Shown piece after piece: positions 48,069 through 58,891 of a stretch of DNA of 64,000 nt. The first letter of the stretch is position 1; every line of letters starts with the position of its first letter. The position numbers and the translations under genes are program-made. The notes beneath the pieces are model-generated. The model worked only from the letters and a program-made list of their open reading frames with translations, was not told the origin of the DNA and did no database searches. The DNA comes from Rhizophagus clarus. Its lineage: Eukaryota > Glomeromycota > Glomeromycetes > Glomerales > Glomeraceae. The stretch covers positions 248,001-312,000 of the forward strand of contig BLAL01000236.1 in the NCBI GenBank assembly GCA_015698045.1, given 5' to 3'.

Positions 48069-49222
48069 TTATAAATCCCTTCGTCTCTGCGCATGTTCTT
48101 TGATTTTATTTAATCTCCATTCACAATTTTCAGCAAAATCACAATTTCTGAATATAATATTAATTAGAACAGATAATCTAAGTAACAATAAAGAAAACAT
48201 TAAATGGTACTTACTGACATTTCCATGCATCTTCGATTGGAACACCTTCAGGAATTCTATAACCTTTTCAATATTTTACTGTTTTCTTTAAATAATTCTC
48301 CAATTGTTTTTCATCATAATCAAAATATTTAGAACCTAAATCACTTCCATCTTCTTGGAATTTATAATTAACTTCCAAAACATTACACGTCTTCCAAACT
48401 TTCCAAAAACGATTAATTACAAACTTCATAAGATTTTGTAAATTAAATTCCTTTATTTCTTTCCCTTTATAACTTATTTTAATAATATTAGATAATTCAT
48501 TAGAAAATTCTAAATCAGTTTTCAAATCTAATATTGAAACATTTTCGCATCATCGAATGTTCCTTGTGTAAGTTCATCAAATAATTTTTTATAAAGCATT
48601 AATTGAAATTTCACTAATGTCAAAATATTTATCGGTATGTATTTTGTCCGAGTTTTTGTATCAGATATGATCAATTCATCTCTTGATATATCAGATATAT
48701 TGTTAAAGTCCGGTTTCAATTCAACTTGATCAATAATTCCAAAAACGAATAAATCTGCCACAAATCTGAAAATTGGCAATTCTGTTGTTTTGAAGTTAGT
48801 GATAAGTGAGTCAATTCCAAATATTAAATTATATAACCTATTTCACAAAACTGATAAAATTTAAAAGTTAAGTTTTGACCTTCAATTTCGAGAAAAAGTA
48901 ACGCTTACTTTATACCTCATATATCCTCTTTAGTATAAGTTGATATTGAAATTATGTTGTGTTTTTGTTCTTCTAGCTTAATATGTATTTCTGAACCAGT
49001 TTTTATTGCTAATGTTATTTTTCTTCCACCTGCAATAAGAAAATAGTGTTGTTGAAGTTCACATCAAGCAAATAAAGAAATATCGGTAACAGATAACGAT
49101 TTTGAAATACGAAACCGTTCTATAGGTGAATTTTCATTTTGAGTTATGGTATCTGAAGGAACGTTAGAATTAATTTGCAATTCCACTCTCTTAAGTTTAT
49201 ACTTGTGTAAAAAATTATACAT
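48069..49222 (-). pseudogene. EXO5-like: Exonuclease V (EXO5/Dem1 family) pseudogene
   Basis: Three exons on the minus strand: 49222 to about 48914, 48850-48215 and 48147-48069 (stop TAA). Family landmarks: SLSVTDISLFA-x-CELQ; AIKTGSEIHIKLEEQ; FRFVADLFVFGIIDQVE; the nuclease core ELIISDTKTRTK with FQLMLYKKL (PD-(D/E)xK fold); YRIPEGVPIEDAWKC; and CDFAENCEWRLNKI. The four Cys expected to hold a 4Fe-4S cluster are all there (one in CELQ, three at the C-terminus). The known family is a single-strand DNA exonuclease acting on mitochondrial and/or nuclear DNA. Damage: TGA at 49064, 48917, 48843 and just below 48271, mostly at conserved Trp positions, plus a one-T deletion near 48535. The last intron (48148-48214) has intact GTAAGT...CAG. 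The N-terminus looks short. A functional paralogue elsewhere is likely. Confidence 0.82.
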
Positions 49223-51299
49223 ATCTACTGTCACTATAGCTTAAGTTTAAAAGATTTTGCAAAATATAAATAAATAAACATACAGATTTTTATTGAGATC
49301 ATTTCCTACATCAAAGATAAAAAAAGAAATTAATAAAATTAGACAAAGATTTCCATTAAAGTAAATTTACACACTTAAAACTTAATTACAACTTTCTATA
49401 ATTTAGAGGAAAAGCAGAGTGTTTGGGAGCTGGAGTATTCTTGGTTTATAAATCTGTGGTAAATGTCATTTACGCGTAGTTAAACTTCTATCTAAGAATA
49501 TTACAGAAACGACTGTATCTCATATCACGATTGATCTATATAATCATAATAATTAAAAAACAGAATTTTAATTCACTATAATATTTATTAAGACACGTTT
49601 AATAAAGTGGTTTTTCTAATATACTTACTCAAGCGTTAATTATTGCTGACTTGACACATCATCAATGTAATTTAAATTATTTATCTGAAAATTTAGATTA
49701 ATTGGAATAAAAATTAATCATACAATTAATTTAAAGGGTCTTTTGAAAAAAAAAATTGTGATTTTACTATCTTCGCAGCTTTATGTTTTTACTATTAATA
49801 ATTTATGGGTTAAAAAAAATCAGTACTTCGTTGTAAACCAAAAATTGCTTAATTTTGATAAATGTTTTTATTGCAACTCTGGACAAATGGTTATGAACTA
49901 ATAAGTTTATAAAAGGTACTTCTTTCGTAAAGTGTATAATTATTCAATCTTTTTAAAATTGATTATTTGATAAATAAATATTAAGTAGTAATCGAAATTT
50001 AAAATAAGAAACGCAAGTCTTATAAGTAATATCGAAAGTCTAAAATAAATATCAATCTTTGATATGTAAATTTTAGTTTAATTTGGGAATATTGATTCTG
50101 ATTTCATAAATGCTAACTTAATTAAAGTTGCAATTTTGTTCTCTAATTATAATTAATTGTTTCCTTCCAAGATTACTCGTTAAATCAGATTGCAATTAGT
50201 AAATAAATAAAAACTTTAGGATGATTTTTTAACGCCGACTATTTGTTCAATATATTTACATGTTGCCTAAATTAAATTGTGATGATATTTTCCATTATTC
50301 GTGGATAACCATGAATTTGACGAATTTTTTTTTGGTTTTGTTTATTTGTATTTCAACTAAGCAAAGAGCATACCATAGTGATTTTATTAATTTAGATTAA
50401 TAAATATTTAATTAAATAAAAATATTTGTCTCTTATCATATTTTTAATAAAAAAATTACTTTTTGTTTATAAGATATGTATTTATAAATTGCTATCAAAT
50501 TGAAATTTTACAATTGAACCTGACAATTCAATTTGTAAAATTTTATTTTTCATTGATTCATTGAAATATTAATATGCATTGTATTATTAATGCCCAATAA
50601 ACAAACTAATAATAATACAAGTCATCAAAGTATTGTTAATATTTTTATTAATTTTTCTGGATACCAGCTACCTCATATAGTTTTACTATTATCCTTACAA
50701 TCCTTCCATAAATAAATTTAAAAGCAAAATTTTAATTTAACCTCAATTTTGAGTGCATTAATTGTATTAATAATGTGCCCAACTTATAAATAATTTAAAT
50801 CTATAGAATAATAATATTTATCGTTAGTAAAACTCATTTCACCTTCATAATAATCTCTTTAAAAATAAACAGATTATTTTTATTATAAAAGATAGCATTA
50901 ACATTTTGGAACGGAATCTCTTAGAATCGTGATAGAATGTAATTGCTTTCGATTTTAAATATAAATTTAAGGTTTTGTTTTAACTGATATCATAGTTATG
51001 TCAGATACTAAATTAAATAATAACTTCTGACTAAGAGGGCCATAATTCATTGAGTTTTTCAATTCATTAATATTTGATGACGCATTGAAAGTTAGCATTA
51101 TCTGTTTTCTAAAATGAAATCGGTTGATGCACTTGCACATACGACTCAAAAAACATTAAACCTTTATTAAGAGATAAGTATTTTGTATAATGAGTACAAT
51201 AAATCATTAGTATCAATTATCCAAATATTCGTAAAGTTTTAATTTCAAAGTATTGAATTTAATAAATTTCGGAAGTTTCTACTATAATTCGAAAAAAAT
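49223..51299. other. Long A+T-rich intergenic region
   Basis: No gene, RNA gene or ordered repeat recognised. The small open frame at 50967-51149 has no supporting features. Confidence 0.4.
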
Positions 51300-51476
51300 C
51301 TAATGCAGATGTATTAAAGAGTCAACAAAAAGTATTGAATAACAAAAGTTTTTAAATTTTGAAACAATCACATCTTCATTATTTTTTCTTAATTTATGAC
51401 CTTCTCTAATTTTTAATTTATATTCAATTTCTTCCTTTTGCTCCTTAAACGTCGCTTTCATAGAATTTTGAAACAT
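51300..51476 (-). CDS. Possible small Lys/Glu-rich ORF (58 codons)
   Basis: ATG at 51476, stop TAG at 51300-51302; product starts MFQNSMKATFKEQKEEIEYK and is Lys/Glu-rich and helical-looking. No family recognised and no neighbouring exon found. It may be a fragment of a coiled-coil gene or chance. Confidence 0.18.
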   Translation of the reverse strand: MFQNSMKATFKEQKEEIEYKLKIREGHKLRKNNEDVIVSKFKNFCYSILFVDSLIHLH

Positions 51477-51499
51477 TTTAAAAGTAACTTTGTTAAAAA

Positions 51500-51784
51500 C
51501 AAAGAAAATAGTTAGTCTAGTGTTTATACTAGGTCTAAGTGGGCTATAGTTTCTCAGAGTTGTTCACACTCGGGCTTCCAATCAGTTTTCCCCTGTTGGT
51601 GGACTCCAGCACTTTAAGTCTTAAAGGTAACGACTAGTCGTTTCGCCTTCCAAACAATATGCTGTCTCCCTTCTCGACTTCAGGTTGGGCGACTCATTTG
51701 GTAACTATTGATCATAGTATCTGACCTTTGAGTAAGTTTTAATAAGTCTAACATACCCACCATGTTGGTTTTTTAATTCGTTAT
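51500..51784. other. Relatively G+C-rich non-coding island
   Basis: From about 51515 to 51760 the base composition is clearly richer in G+C than the surroundings (for example TTCCCCTGTTGGTGGACTCC). All six frames appear interrupted. I could not fold it into a tRNA or match a known RNA; a SINE or ncRNA fragment is possible. Confidence 0.3.
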
Positions 51785-51787
51785 TCA

Positions 51788-52150
51788 CACAGGTTAAAAT
51801 TAGTTAAATAGGGTATCAATAGGATATCAATAGGTTATCAATCGGCTATCAATAAGCTACCCTATTGGTAGCCTATTGAACTTGCGCCATAATCCGTTAC
51901 CAATCGGGCAGGCTGATTGATAGCTGATTGATAACTTATTGATAACCTATTAGTATTCTATTGGTATTTTTATTAAATAGGGTATCAATAGGGTATCAAT
52001 AAGTTATCAATAGGTTATCAATCAGCCTGCCTGATTGGTGATAGATTATGGCGCAAGTTCAATAGGCTACCAATAGGATAGCCTATTGATAGCCGATTGA
52101 TAACCTATTGATACCCTATTGATACCCTATTTAACTAATTTTGACCTGTG
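51788..52150. mobile_element. 363-bp palindromic foldback element, CACAGG ends
   Basis: The left arm (from CACAGGTTAAAATTAGTTAA) and right arm (reverse complement CACAGGTCAAAATTAGTTAA) pair over about 170 bp each with few mismatches, around a centre near 51968. TCA flanks both ends (51785-51787, 52151-52153). The arms are made of ATCAATAGG/ATCAATCGGCTATCAATA words, as in the subterminal repeats of the 5.27-kb element, so it is best read as a short non-autonomous relative. Confidence 0.78.
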
Positions 52151-52153
52151 TCA

Positions 52154-52325
52154 ATTTTTCAATCTTCTTGCTTAAAATTCGATGTTTAGCAAACCAGTTG
52201 TTTTTATGTGAACTTTTTTTCAAAATTGAATAATATCTCTTTATATTATGTTTAGAAGGCATGAGATTTTTAATATTAAAAAGTTTTTTGACTAATGAGA
52301 CGTTTTTATAATATATTATTAACAA
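52154..52325 (-). other. Basic open frame running into the foldback element
   Basis: A minus-strand frame from 52325 contains MPSKHNIKRYYSILKKSSHK and runs to the edge of the 363-bp element, ending inside it (VKIS). It might be an exon cut by the insertion. No family recognised; low confidence. Confidence 0.22.
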
Positions 52326-52354
52326 GTATCAAAGAATATAAACTACCCAATTAT

Positions 52355-52445
52355 ATATAAGATCAGAGAATAGAAACTACTCCAATTATGTATAAGATCA
52401 GAGAATAAAAACTAAGTTTCTATACTCTGATTATTACCAATTATG
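52355..52445. repeat. Short palindromic repeat, left copy
   Basis: Contains ATCAGAGAATAAAAACTAAG followed by TTTCTATACTCTGATTATTACC, an inverted repeat; a partial tandem copy precedes it. The same unit occurs at 55520-55583. Confidence 0.6.
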
Positions 52446-52561
52446 TAAAACAAATAAGTTTTTTTGAAACATTTTCAATACCAAAAATGTTAAGATCTTT
52501 GCTGCTAGATTTAAATATAAATAGATAAAGATATATTAAATAATTACAATTTAAATTAAAA

Positions 52562-54601
52562 ATGTATTGAAATTACTCCAAAAATTCTATAAAATTCACA
52601 GACCTTGAATATTTGGAAATTATTAAAATTAAAAAAATCATTGAAAAATATGATATCAAATATTTCAGAATATCAAAGACTAAAATATATTACAAAAAAG
52701 ATGGATCAAAGTACTTTATTACTGATTCCTTACATAATTAAAATAGAATTAGAGAAAGTGATTCTGAAAGTGATATAGAAGTCGAATTAAATTTTACCTA
52801 TGACGAGAGAGAAACAAATGAGGAAATGAAAATTGAAAATAATGTTAGTAGAAAACGTAAACAATAGTTTCAAGATAATCAAAACAAAAGGCGAAAAGTA
52901 AACGATGTATTTGAGAGTACTAACTCTGAAGAAACAGTACATAATATGGTAGAAGTAGAAGGCTTCGAAAAAGTTGTATTTGCAGATAATAGTGCCGAGA
53001 GTAATTGTTCTACCGATAATCATAAGAATAAGAACGATGAAACAGTATCTAATCCAATTGTTGATAATTACATTACTGAAACTATTATTGATGAAAATGT
53101 GATTGAAGAAGTTATAGCAACTGGCAAGAGTGTTAATTGTAGTTGTTCAGACGAGAATAATAAGAATAATATCGATGAAACAGTGGCTTTTAAATCAAAT
53201 GGTGATAATTCGATTGTTGATGCTACAATGGATAAATTAGTGATTGAAGAAATCGCAGTAGTTGATACTAGTTCAGAGGGCAGTTGTATTAATAATAATA
53301 AGAATAATGATGATGAAACTGCGGCTTCTAAATCAAATAATGATAATTCGATTGTTAATGTTACAATGAAAGATGTAGTGATCGAAAAAGTTGCAGTGGC
53401 TAATATTAGTGTTGAGAATAGTTATTTGGTCGATAATTCGATTGGAGAGAGCATGATGGTAGTTGATAATCATAATTCAGCAGCTTCGACTGTTGATAAT
53501 TTGGTTGCAATAGAATTGTCTGAATATATTCATTCAGATATTTTCGAAAGTGAAACTAACACATCACATGCGAACGATTTTTATAGAATTTTAAGTAATT
53601 ATGAAATGCCTTCGTATCCTGATAATTATAATTCAAATAATTATTATTATTATGATAGCAGTTTTGTTGGAACAGATAATTTAATTGATTATATGAATAA
53701 TCTTAATTTATTAAATAATCGTTCTGAGAGTTATCCAATTGACTTAATGGGAAATGAAAACCTTGAAGAATTATCTGTGGGAAATGAAAAACTTAAAGAA
53801 TCATCTGTGGGAAATGAAAAACTTGGAGAATCATCTGTGGAAAATGAAAAACTTAAAGAATCATCTGTAGGAAATAAAAAACATGGAGAATCATCTGTGG
53901 GAAATGAAAAACTTGAAGAATCATCTGAGGACAAGAAATCCAAAAGACTTAAGAAAGATAATGATATGAAAAAAGCGATCTTAACAACTATTAATCCTAA
54001 ACACAGAAGATTTGAAAATATGATATATTTAAAACAAACCAATTTATCAAACGTTTTTGAAAATTGTGTAACTGCCAAAATCAGAGCTGAATCTATAAAT
54101 TGTGAATTATTACAACATTATTTTAGGACTGGAGCCTTTTTAAATAAAATTTTAGAAAAATTATATGATAAGTTATCTATTTATCCTGAAAGAAGTATAA
54201 TTACTGGCATGATAAAGGGTGCAGGAATAGCCAAAATATTTGAGACTAAATATGGTAGATATGATAGTATTATACAAAAAAAAGCCAAATGATTGTATAA
54301 TATTTCTTTAAGAGTATACGAAGTTTATTCTTATTTCCCTAACCCTTTTACACAAATTTATCGAGCAGATGATATTTTAACTCCTGATGCATTTATGAAA
54401 ATTGGAGGAGGGGGAAAAAATGATTTTAAAACATTCGTGAACGAGATAAAAATTTTGGTAGATAATAATTACGAATCTTATAATACAGAAAATCCTCTTG
54501 AAAAAAATTTGTTTGATTTTAATTTGATCACAGATAAAATTAAATCAAGAGTAAAAAAATTTACTGAAAATCCAATTCTTAATTTAGATTCTTTTGAATA
54601 G
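52562..54601 (+). pseudogene. Repeat-rich unknown protein, four in-frame stops
   Basis: One frame of about 680 codons from ATG 52562 to TAG at 54599, broken by TGA 52568-52570, TAA 52739-52741, TAG 52865-52867 and TGA 54290-54292; all fit C to T changes. The longest open part starts at ATG 52946. Regions: a basic N-terminal part (KKIIEKYDIKYFRISKTKIY), an Asn/Asp/Ser/Glu-rich middle with three degenerate repeats of about 45 residues (around 52976-53440), six 10-residue repeats of the VGNEKLKESS type, and a C-terminal region that looks like a folded domain (FENMIYLKQTNLSNVF..., YEVYSYFPNPFTQIY, MKIGGGGKNDFKTFV). No family recognised. The stop at 52568 directly after the ATG may mean the true start lies further downstream. 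Confidence 0.5.
53750..53929 (+). repeat. 30-bp coding minisatellite (six units)
   Basis: Six 30-bp units encoding variants of GNEKLKESSV within the unknown gene. Unit differences are mostly single substitutions. Confidence 0.85.
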
Positions 54602-55519
54602 AGTGTTCGTAATTTTTTAAATAATAAACTTATTTTTTACTTGATTGATGATTTTACTTACAACTTACTTTAGAATTTCGCGTGATAAGTTTTTAAATCG
54701 CAGAATTAAGAATAATTATATTAACAGCAATTTTCAAAATATCAAACAATTCATTGTTGATATTTAAGTTTAAATATCTACTTTTATCAACTTAATCCCC
54801 TATTAAATCAATTTTCATCATAGTTTTCTACAATCGAATTATCGCTCGAATAACTACTCTCAACACTTTCATCAGCTACTCATCAGATTGAATAGAACAA
54901 TTTTAGCGATTTCTGAATTTTTTAAACTGTATAATTAAACATTGACGCTATACTGTTCTACTTTATCAAAATATAACTCACCTAATATAAAAAACAAATA
55001 TACATCATTTGATAATATAATAAAAAGGATTGCAAAAATAGAAGCTCCAATTATTGCTAATAAATTCATTTTTGAGGTTTTTTATTTTATATATTTTATT
55101 TAATGGTTTTTAAAGTTATATAATTATTGTCGATTAAACACATGATCAGCCACTATTGCGAAGATCCCAGAGAGCCGCATCTATATTGTGTTTTGTTATC
55201 AGATTAGATTTTCTCATTACATAGATTTTTATCATTATTATATAATTTCTGTTAATAAATTTTTCCGCCGTATAAAATTTTATAATATAAAGATAAGATA
55301 ATTAAAGCTTTACACTAATAACTGACTGCCGCCATGATAATCGTCATTGTCCTGTGTGATTATATCAAAATTTTGTTATACTTAATGTGCGCTTTTGTTA
55401 TTTTAACTCATATTCACGAAGCATCAGATTTATTAAAATCATCATAGTAATCACTTAGTATTCTTACTCATAAAGTTATATTATAAACCCCAAAATTTTG
55501 AATATATAGAATTTATCAA
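54602..55519. other. A+T-rich intergenic DNA
   Basis: No gene or ordered repeat recognised. Confidence 0.4.
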
Positions 55520-55583
55520 GTACTTATATATAAAATCAGAGAATAGAAACTAAGTTTCTATACTCCGATTATTACCAATTATA
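55520..55583. repeat. Short palindromic repeat, right copy
   Basis: ATCAGAGAATAGAAACTAAG then TTTCTATACTCCGATTATTACC, near-identical to 52355-52445 and in the same orientation. Confidence 0.65.
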
Positions 55584-55584
55584 T

Positions 55585-56240
55585 GAATTATATTTGTAGT
55601 ATTCCAATTGTTGTGTTGGGTGTCATTTTGAATCATCTAACAGCAAAAGAATAATGACCATTGCGTGAAAGCTCAATATGGGCTGCATTTTGGTCGAGTA
55701 TATTTTTTACTTTCTTTGATTATAGTTGAACTATATTTGTAGAATTAAATTGTATTTCAATTTGGTATGTTCAGCGTTATTAGTTTTGTTACCTTCATCC
55801 TTGAATCATCTAAAAAACAACAACCATTGCGTGAGAGCTCAATATGGGCCGCGTTTTGGTCGAGTATATTTTTTACTTTCTTTGATTATAGTCGAACTAT
55901 ATTTGTAAAATTAAATTGTATTTCAATTTGGTATGTTCAGCGTTATTAGTTTTATTATTTTCATCCTTGAATCATCTAAAGAACAACGATCATTGCATGA
56001 GAGCTCAATATGGGCCGCGTTTTGGTCGAGTATATTTTTTACTTTCTTTGATTATAGTCGAACTATATTTGTAGAATTAAATTGTATTTCAATTTGGTAT
56101 GTTCAGCGTTATTAGTTTTGTTACCTTCATCCTTAAATCATCCAAAGAACAACGACCATTACATGAAAGCTCAATATAAGCCGCGTTTTGGTCGAGTATA
56201 TTTGTTACTTTCTTTGATTATAGTCGAATTATATTTGTAG
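55585..56240. repeat. 166-bp tandem repeat
   Basis: GAACTATATTTGTA-type landmarks at 55728, 55894, 56060 and 56226 are spaced exactly 166 bp; a more diverged first unit of about 143 bp starts at 55585. Units contain TGGTATGTTCAGCGTTATTA, GAGAGCTCAATATGGGCC and TTTTGGTCGAGTATAT. The repeated open frames inside (MFSVISF...) are not evidence of a gene. Confidence 0.9.
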
Positions 56241-57000
56241 AATTATTTTGCAATCATTTTGATTATTTTCGTTTGTGATCCAGTAATCAGATTTGAACCA
56301 TCTTTTTTTTGTTTGATAGCTCCCATCATGCTCTTCAAAATAAAAAAATGATCGCTCAAATTGGACTGGTAAATCATAAGATATTCGCAGAAAATGGAAT
56401 TTTTAAGCCTTGTTTAGTACCCGGGGGTACAGGGTTAGACCCTTGATTTTTGCAAGATACCTGGGATACTGTAGTCCGTGATATATGGTACATAATTTAT
56501 GTATAAATGATTTTTACAGTTCAAATAGTTCTTTTAATGCAGCTAAATTGGCCAACAAAATTCAAGAAATTTAAGCTCGATTAGATACAATAAATGAAAC
56601 ATTTATTACAGATTTACAGTTAAATTTGGTTATGACCACAAATTTCAATAAGAAAAATCGATTACGAAACTAACAATAAATCAAAAATTAGTTGAACTGC
56701 GGAACTCTTCGTCTTAAAAGTGGGATTTAGTAAAATTTTTTCATTGTATTTGAGTATAACAAAGAGAATGCTACTTTATTCCATTCAAAAAGTATTATTA
56801 TCTTAAAAAATATATGTATTGGTGTTTTCATAAGTAAATCCTATTTTTAACATTTCAAAAATTAATTTTATGACCGTGTGATTGGGGTTAAAACTTCTGA
56901 AGTATTCAAATAATTCATTTAAACAAACTGAACTTTTGCTTGTAATGTAAGATACGACTATAAATAAAAATAATTATACAAAAACTCAATAAAATAATGA
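56241..57000. other. Intergenic DNA
   Basis: A palindrome GTACCCGGGGGTAC sits near 56417-56432 in a slightly G+C-richer patch; otherwise A+T-rich with no gene recognised. Confidence 0.35.
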
Positions 57001-57210
57001 AAAAAAAGCATAAAATCAAACCATCGATAGTATCTTCAATTACTTCATTGTTGTCCTTTCTGTCGATCTTTCTTTGAACATTTTTAATGCCTTTTTCTTT
57101 AATTTTATTGATAGTAATGTCTTCAGTAATTTCATGATCAGAAAAGTTGTTGGCAATTTCTTCTTGTATAAAAGAGTTCTTTTCTTTATTGAAATTTTTA
57201 ATCAGTCAAA
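57001..57210 (-). other. Open Lys/Asn/Glu-rich frame without a start
   Basis: A minus-strand frame stays open for about 70 codons (for example FIQEEIANNFSDHEITEDIT, then KNVQRKIDRKDNNEVIEDTI) but has no ATG. It could be an internal exon or remnant of a coiled-coil gene. Confidence 0.25.
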
Positions 57211-57558
57211 TTAATTTTCACTATATTTCCTTTACCCATATTTTTTAATGAAAGAGACATTAAATTTTGATATTCATAGTTTATATGAATTTACTCCTTT
57301 TTGTATTAAAAGACATTGGTTAAAAAATTTGTGTAATGTGAAATTTATAATTTGATTCAAATTACAAAGATTGTTATTTATCGAAAAAATATTACAAAAT
57401 TTATTGATCATTAACCGCTTTTAGCAATTAGTGGCTAATTTGAAATACCAAATTGAATGACAAGCATAATAATAAATATTTATATAAAATGAAATGAATT
57501 TCTTACTTAAAAATATTAAAATTGAATCCCTTTAAATTCTAAATTTTCTTGATTAAAT

Positions 57559-58000
57559 ATGAATAAACAATCCTTCGTTATTGCAGACCTTTTTCATCAT
57601 AATTGGTCATTAAAATATTTACCTAATAAATTTCGTGCTGAAGATTTAAAAGATAAAATGCATCCTTTTTATTATTTATTGCAAGATTTTGATGCTTTAC
57701 GAACGATTACTTTATTTGATGTTACAATTTTTAAACTTATTGAACCTAAAATAAAATAAATTGGCAAAATTATTGATAAAATGATTGATTCACACTGGCG
57801 GGTTACTTCTTTGTTAACTGATGTCATTGTACTTATTGCTTTAACAGCTTATGTTGCTACTTATAACCATTTATGATTTGCAAAAGAATTTCAATCTCCC
57901 GATAATTTAGAACCAATTGAAAATAGGCCTATAGTTAATCTAGATAAATGGCTAGACAGAATTGGAGATAAGACATATTTAGAAGATAGAATTAAAACTT
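57559..58000 (+). pseudogene. First exon of a membrane/coiled-coil protein gene, two stops
   Basis: ATG at 57559 (MNKQSFVIADLFHHNWSLKY). The frame is broken by TAA 57757-57759 and TGA 57874-57876 but continues to a GTAAGT donor at 58001. A hydrophobic stretch (LLTDVIVLIALTAYVATY) just before the TGA could be a membrane segment. The acceptor at 58078-58079 joins in phase to the coiled-coil frame beginning at 58080 (intron of 79 bp), so both parts probably belonged to one gene. Stops fit CAA to TAA and TGG to TGA. No family recognised. Confidence 0.5.
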
Positions 58001-58079
58001 GTAAGTCGATTTATACGTTAATTTATATGAAATTAATTTGGAAAATTATTATTCACAAATTTTGTTATTTTTAAATTAG

Positions 58080-58891
58080 ATTATTACAAAATGAATGAAC
58101 AACAACAACTCGCTCAAAATGATATTAACAGTGATCAGAATATTATCAATGATGTCCATCAAAATAATAATAGTCTTAAAGAAATTGAAAATATTAAGAT
58201 CCAAAATGAAGAACTTAAAGGATATAATTCTAGTTTAAAAAGTGATTTAGAAAATTTGAAGAATATTATGGATGTTACTCTGAAAAATTGTAAAGCAAAA
58301 GAAATCGAAATTGAAAATATTAAGATCCAAAATGAAGAACTTAAAAGATATAATTCTAGTTTAAAAAGTGATTTAGAAAATTTGAAGAATATTTTGGATG
58401 TTACTCTGAAAGATTGTAAAGCAAAAGAAATCGAAATTGAAAATATTAAGATTCAAAATGAAGAACTTAAAGGATATAATTCTAGTTTAAAATGTGAAAT
58501 AGAAAATTTGAAGTATAATATAGATGTTACTCTGAAAGATTATAAAGCAAAAGAAATTGAAATTGAAAATCATTTAATTAATAACAATAATCATATTAAT
58601 TATATATTAAAGTTAATTGCGGAATTTAATTCACTCAAGAAATATCTAGTTGAAAAGGATGACGAAATAAATACTATCGGCGGTTCTTTAAGAGAAAAGG
58701 AAGAAGAAAATGCTAGATTTTCGAAACAAACAAAAGAATTTGAAAGTATTAATCTGAAGTTAAAAAATGATATTGATGATCTTTTAAGAGAAAAAGAGAA
58801 TATTATATTGAAATTTAAGGAATATTTTGAAAATCATATAAGAAAAAATGAAGAAGAAATCAAAGCCATAAAATTTTTAATTGACATCTGA
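58080..58891 (+). CDS. Coiled-coil protein (266 codons from ATG 58091), probably a second exon
   Basis: From ATG 58091 the product starts MNEQQQLAQNDINSDQ and is almost entirely Glu/Lys/Asn/Leu-rich coiled coil. Three 42-residue repeats (ENIKIQNEELK...KAKEIEI) occupy about residues 33-158, followed by more heptad-like sequence (LIAEFNSLKKYLVEKDDEIN) to residue 266. The frame is open also upstream to the acceptor at 58079, so it is likely exon 2 of the gene starting at 57559. Translation from 58091 alone is possible. The role is unknown; such proteins commonly oligomerise. Confidence 0.55.
58187..58564 (+). repeat. 126-bp coding repeat (three units)
   Basis: Units start at 58187, 58313 and 58439, each 126 bp (42 codons), within the coiled-coil gene. 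Differences are few (for example GYNSSL/RYNSSL, IMDV/ILDV/NIDV), indicating recent duplication. Confidence 0.9.

Noticed and set aside
48069..49222. UGA read as Trp (mitochondrial-type code) to explain TGA at Trp codons
   Set aside because: The same gene uses TGG for other conserved Trp residues, has spliceosomal introns and a frameshift, and elsewhere in the window TGA replaces Arg (CGA) codons. Decay explains all of it better.
51500..51770. tRNA or rRNA gene
   Set aside because: No cloverleaf, no recognisable internal promoter boxes and no remembered rRNA core motif.
53731..54078. Ser/Phe/Asp-rich minus-strand frame
   Set aside because: It is the antisense shadow of the 10-residue repeat gene on the plus strand.
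55726..56115. Repeated small open frames (MFSVISF...) as tandem genes
   Set aside because: They recur only because of the 166-bp repeat; no other evidence of coding.
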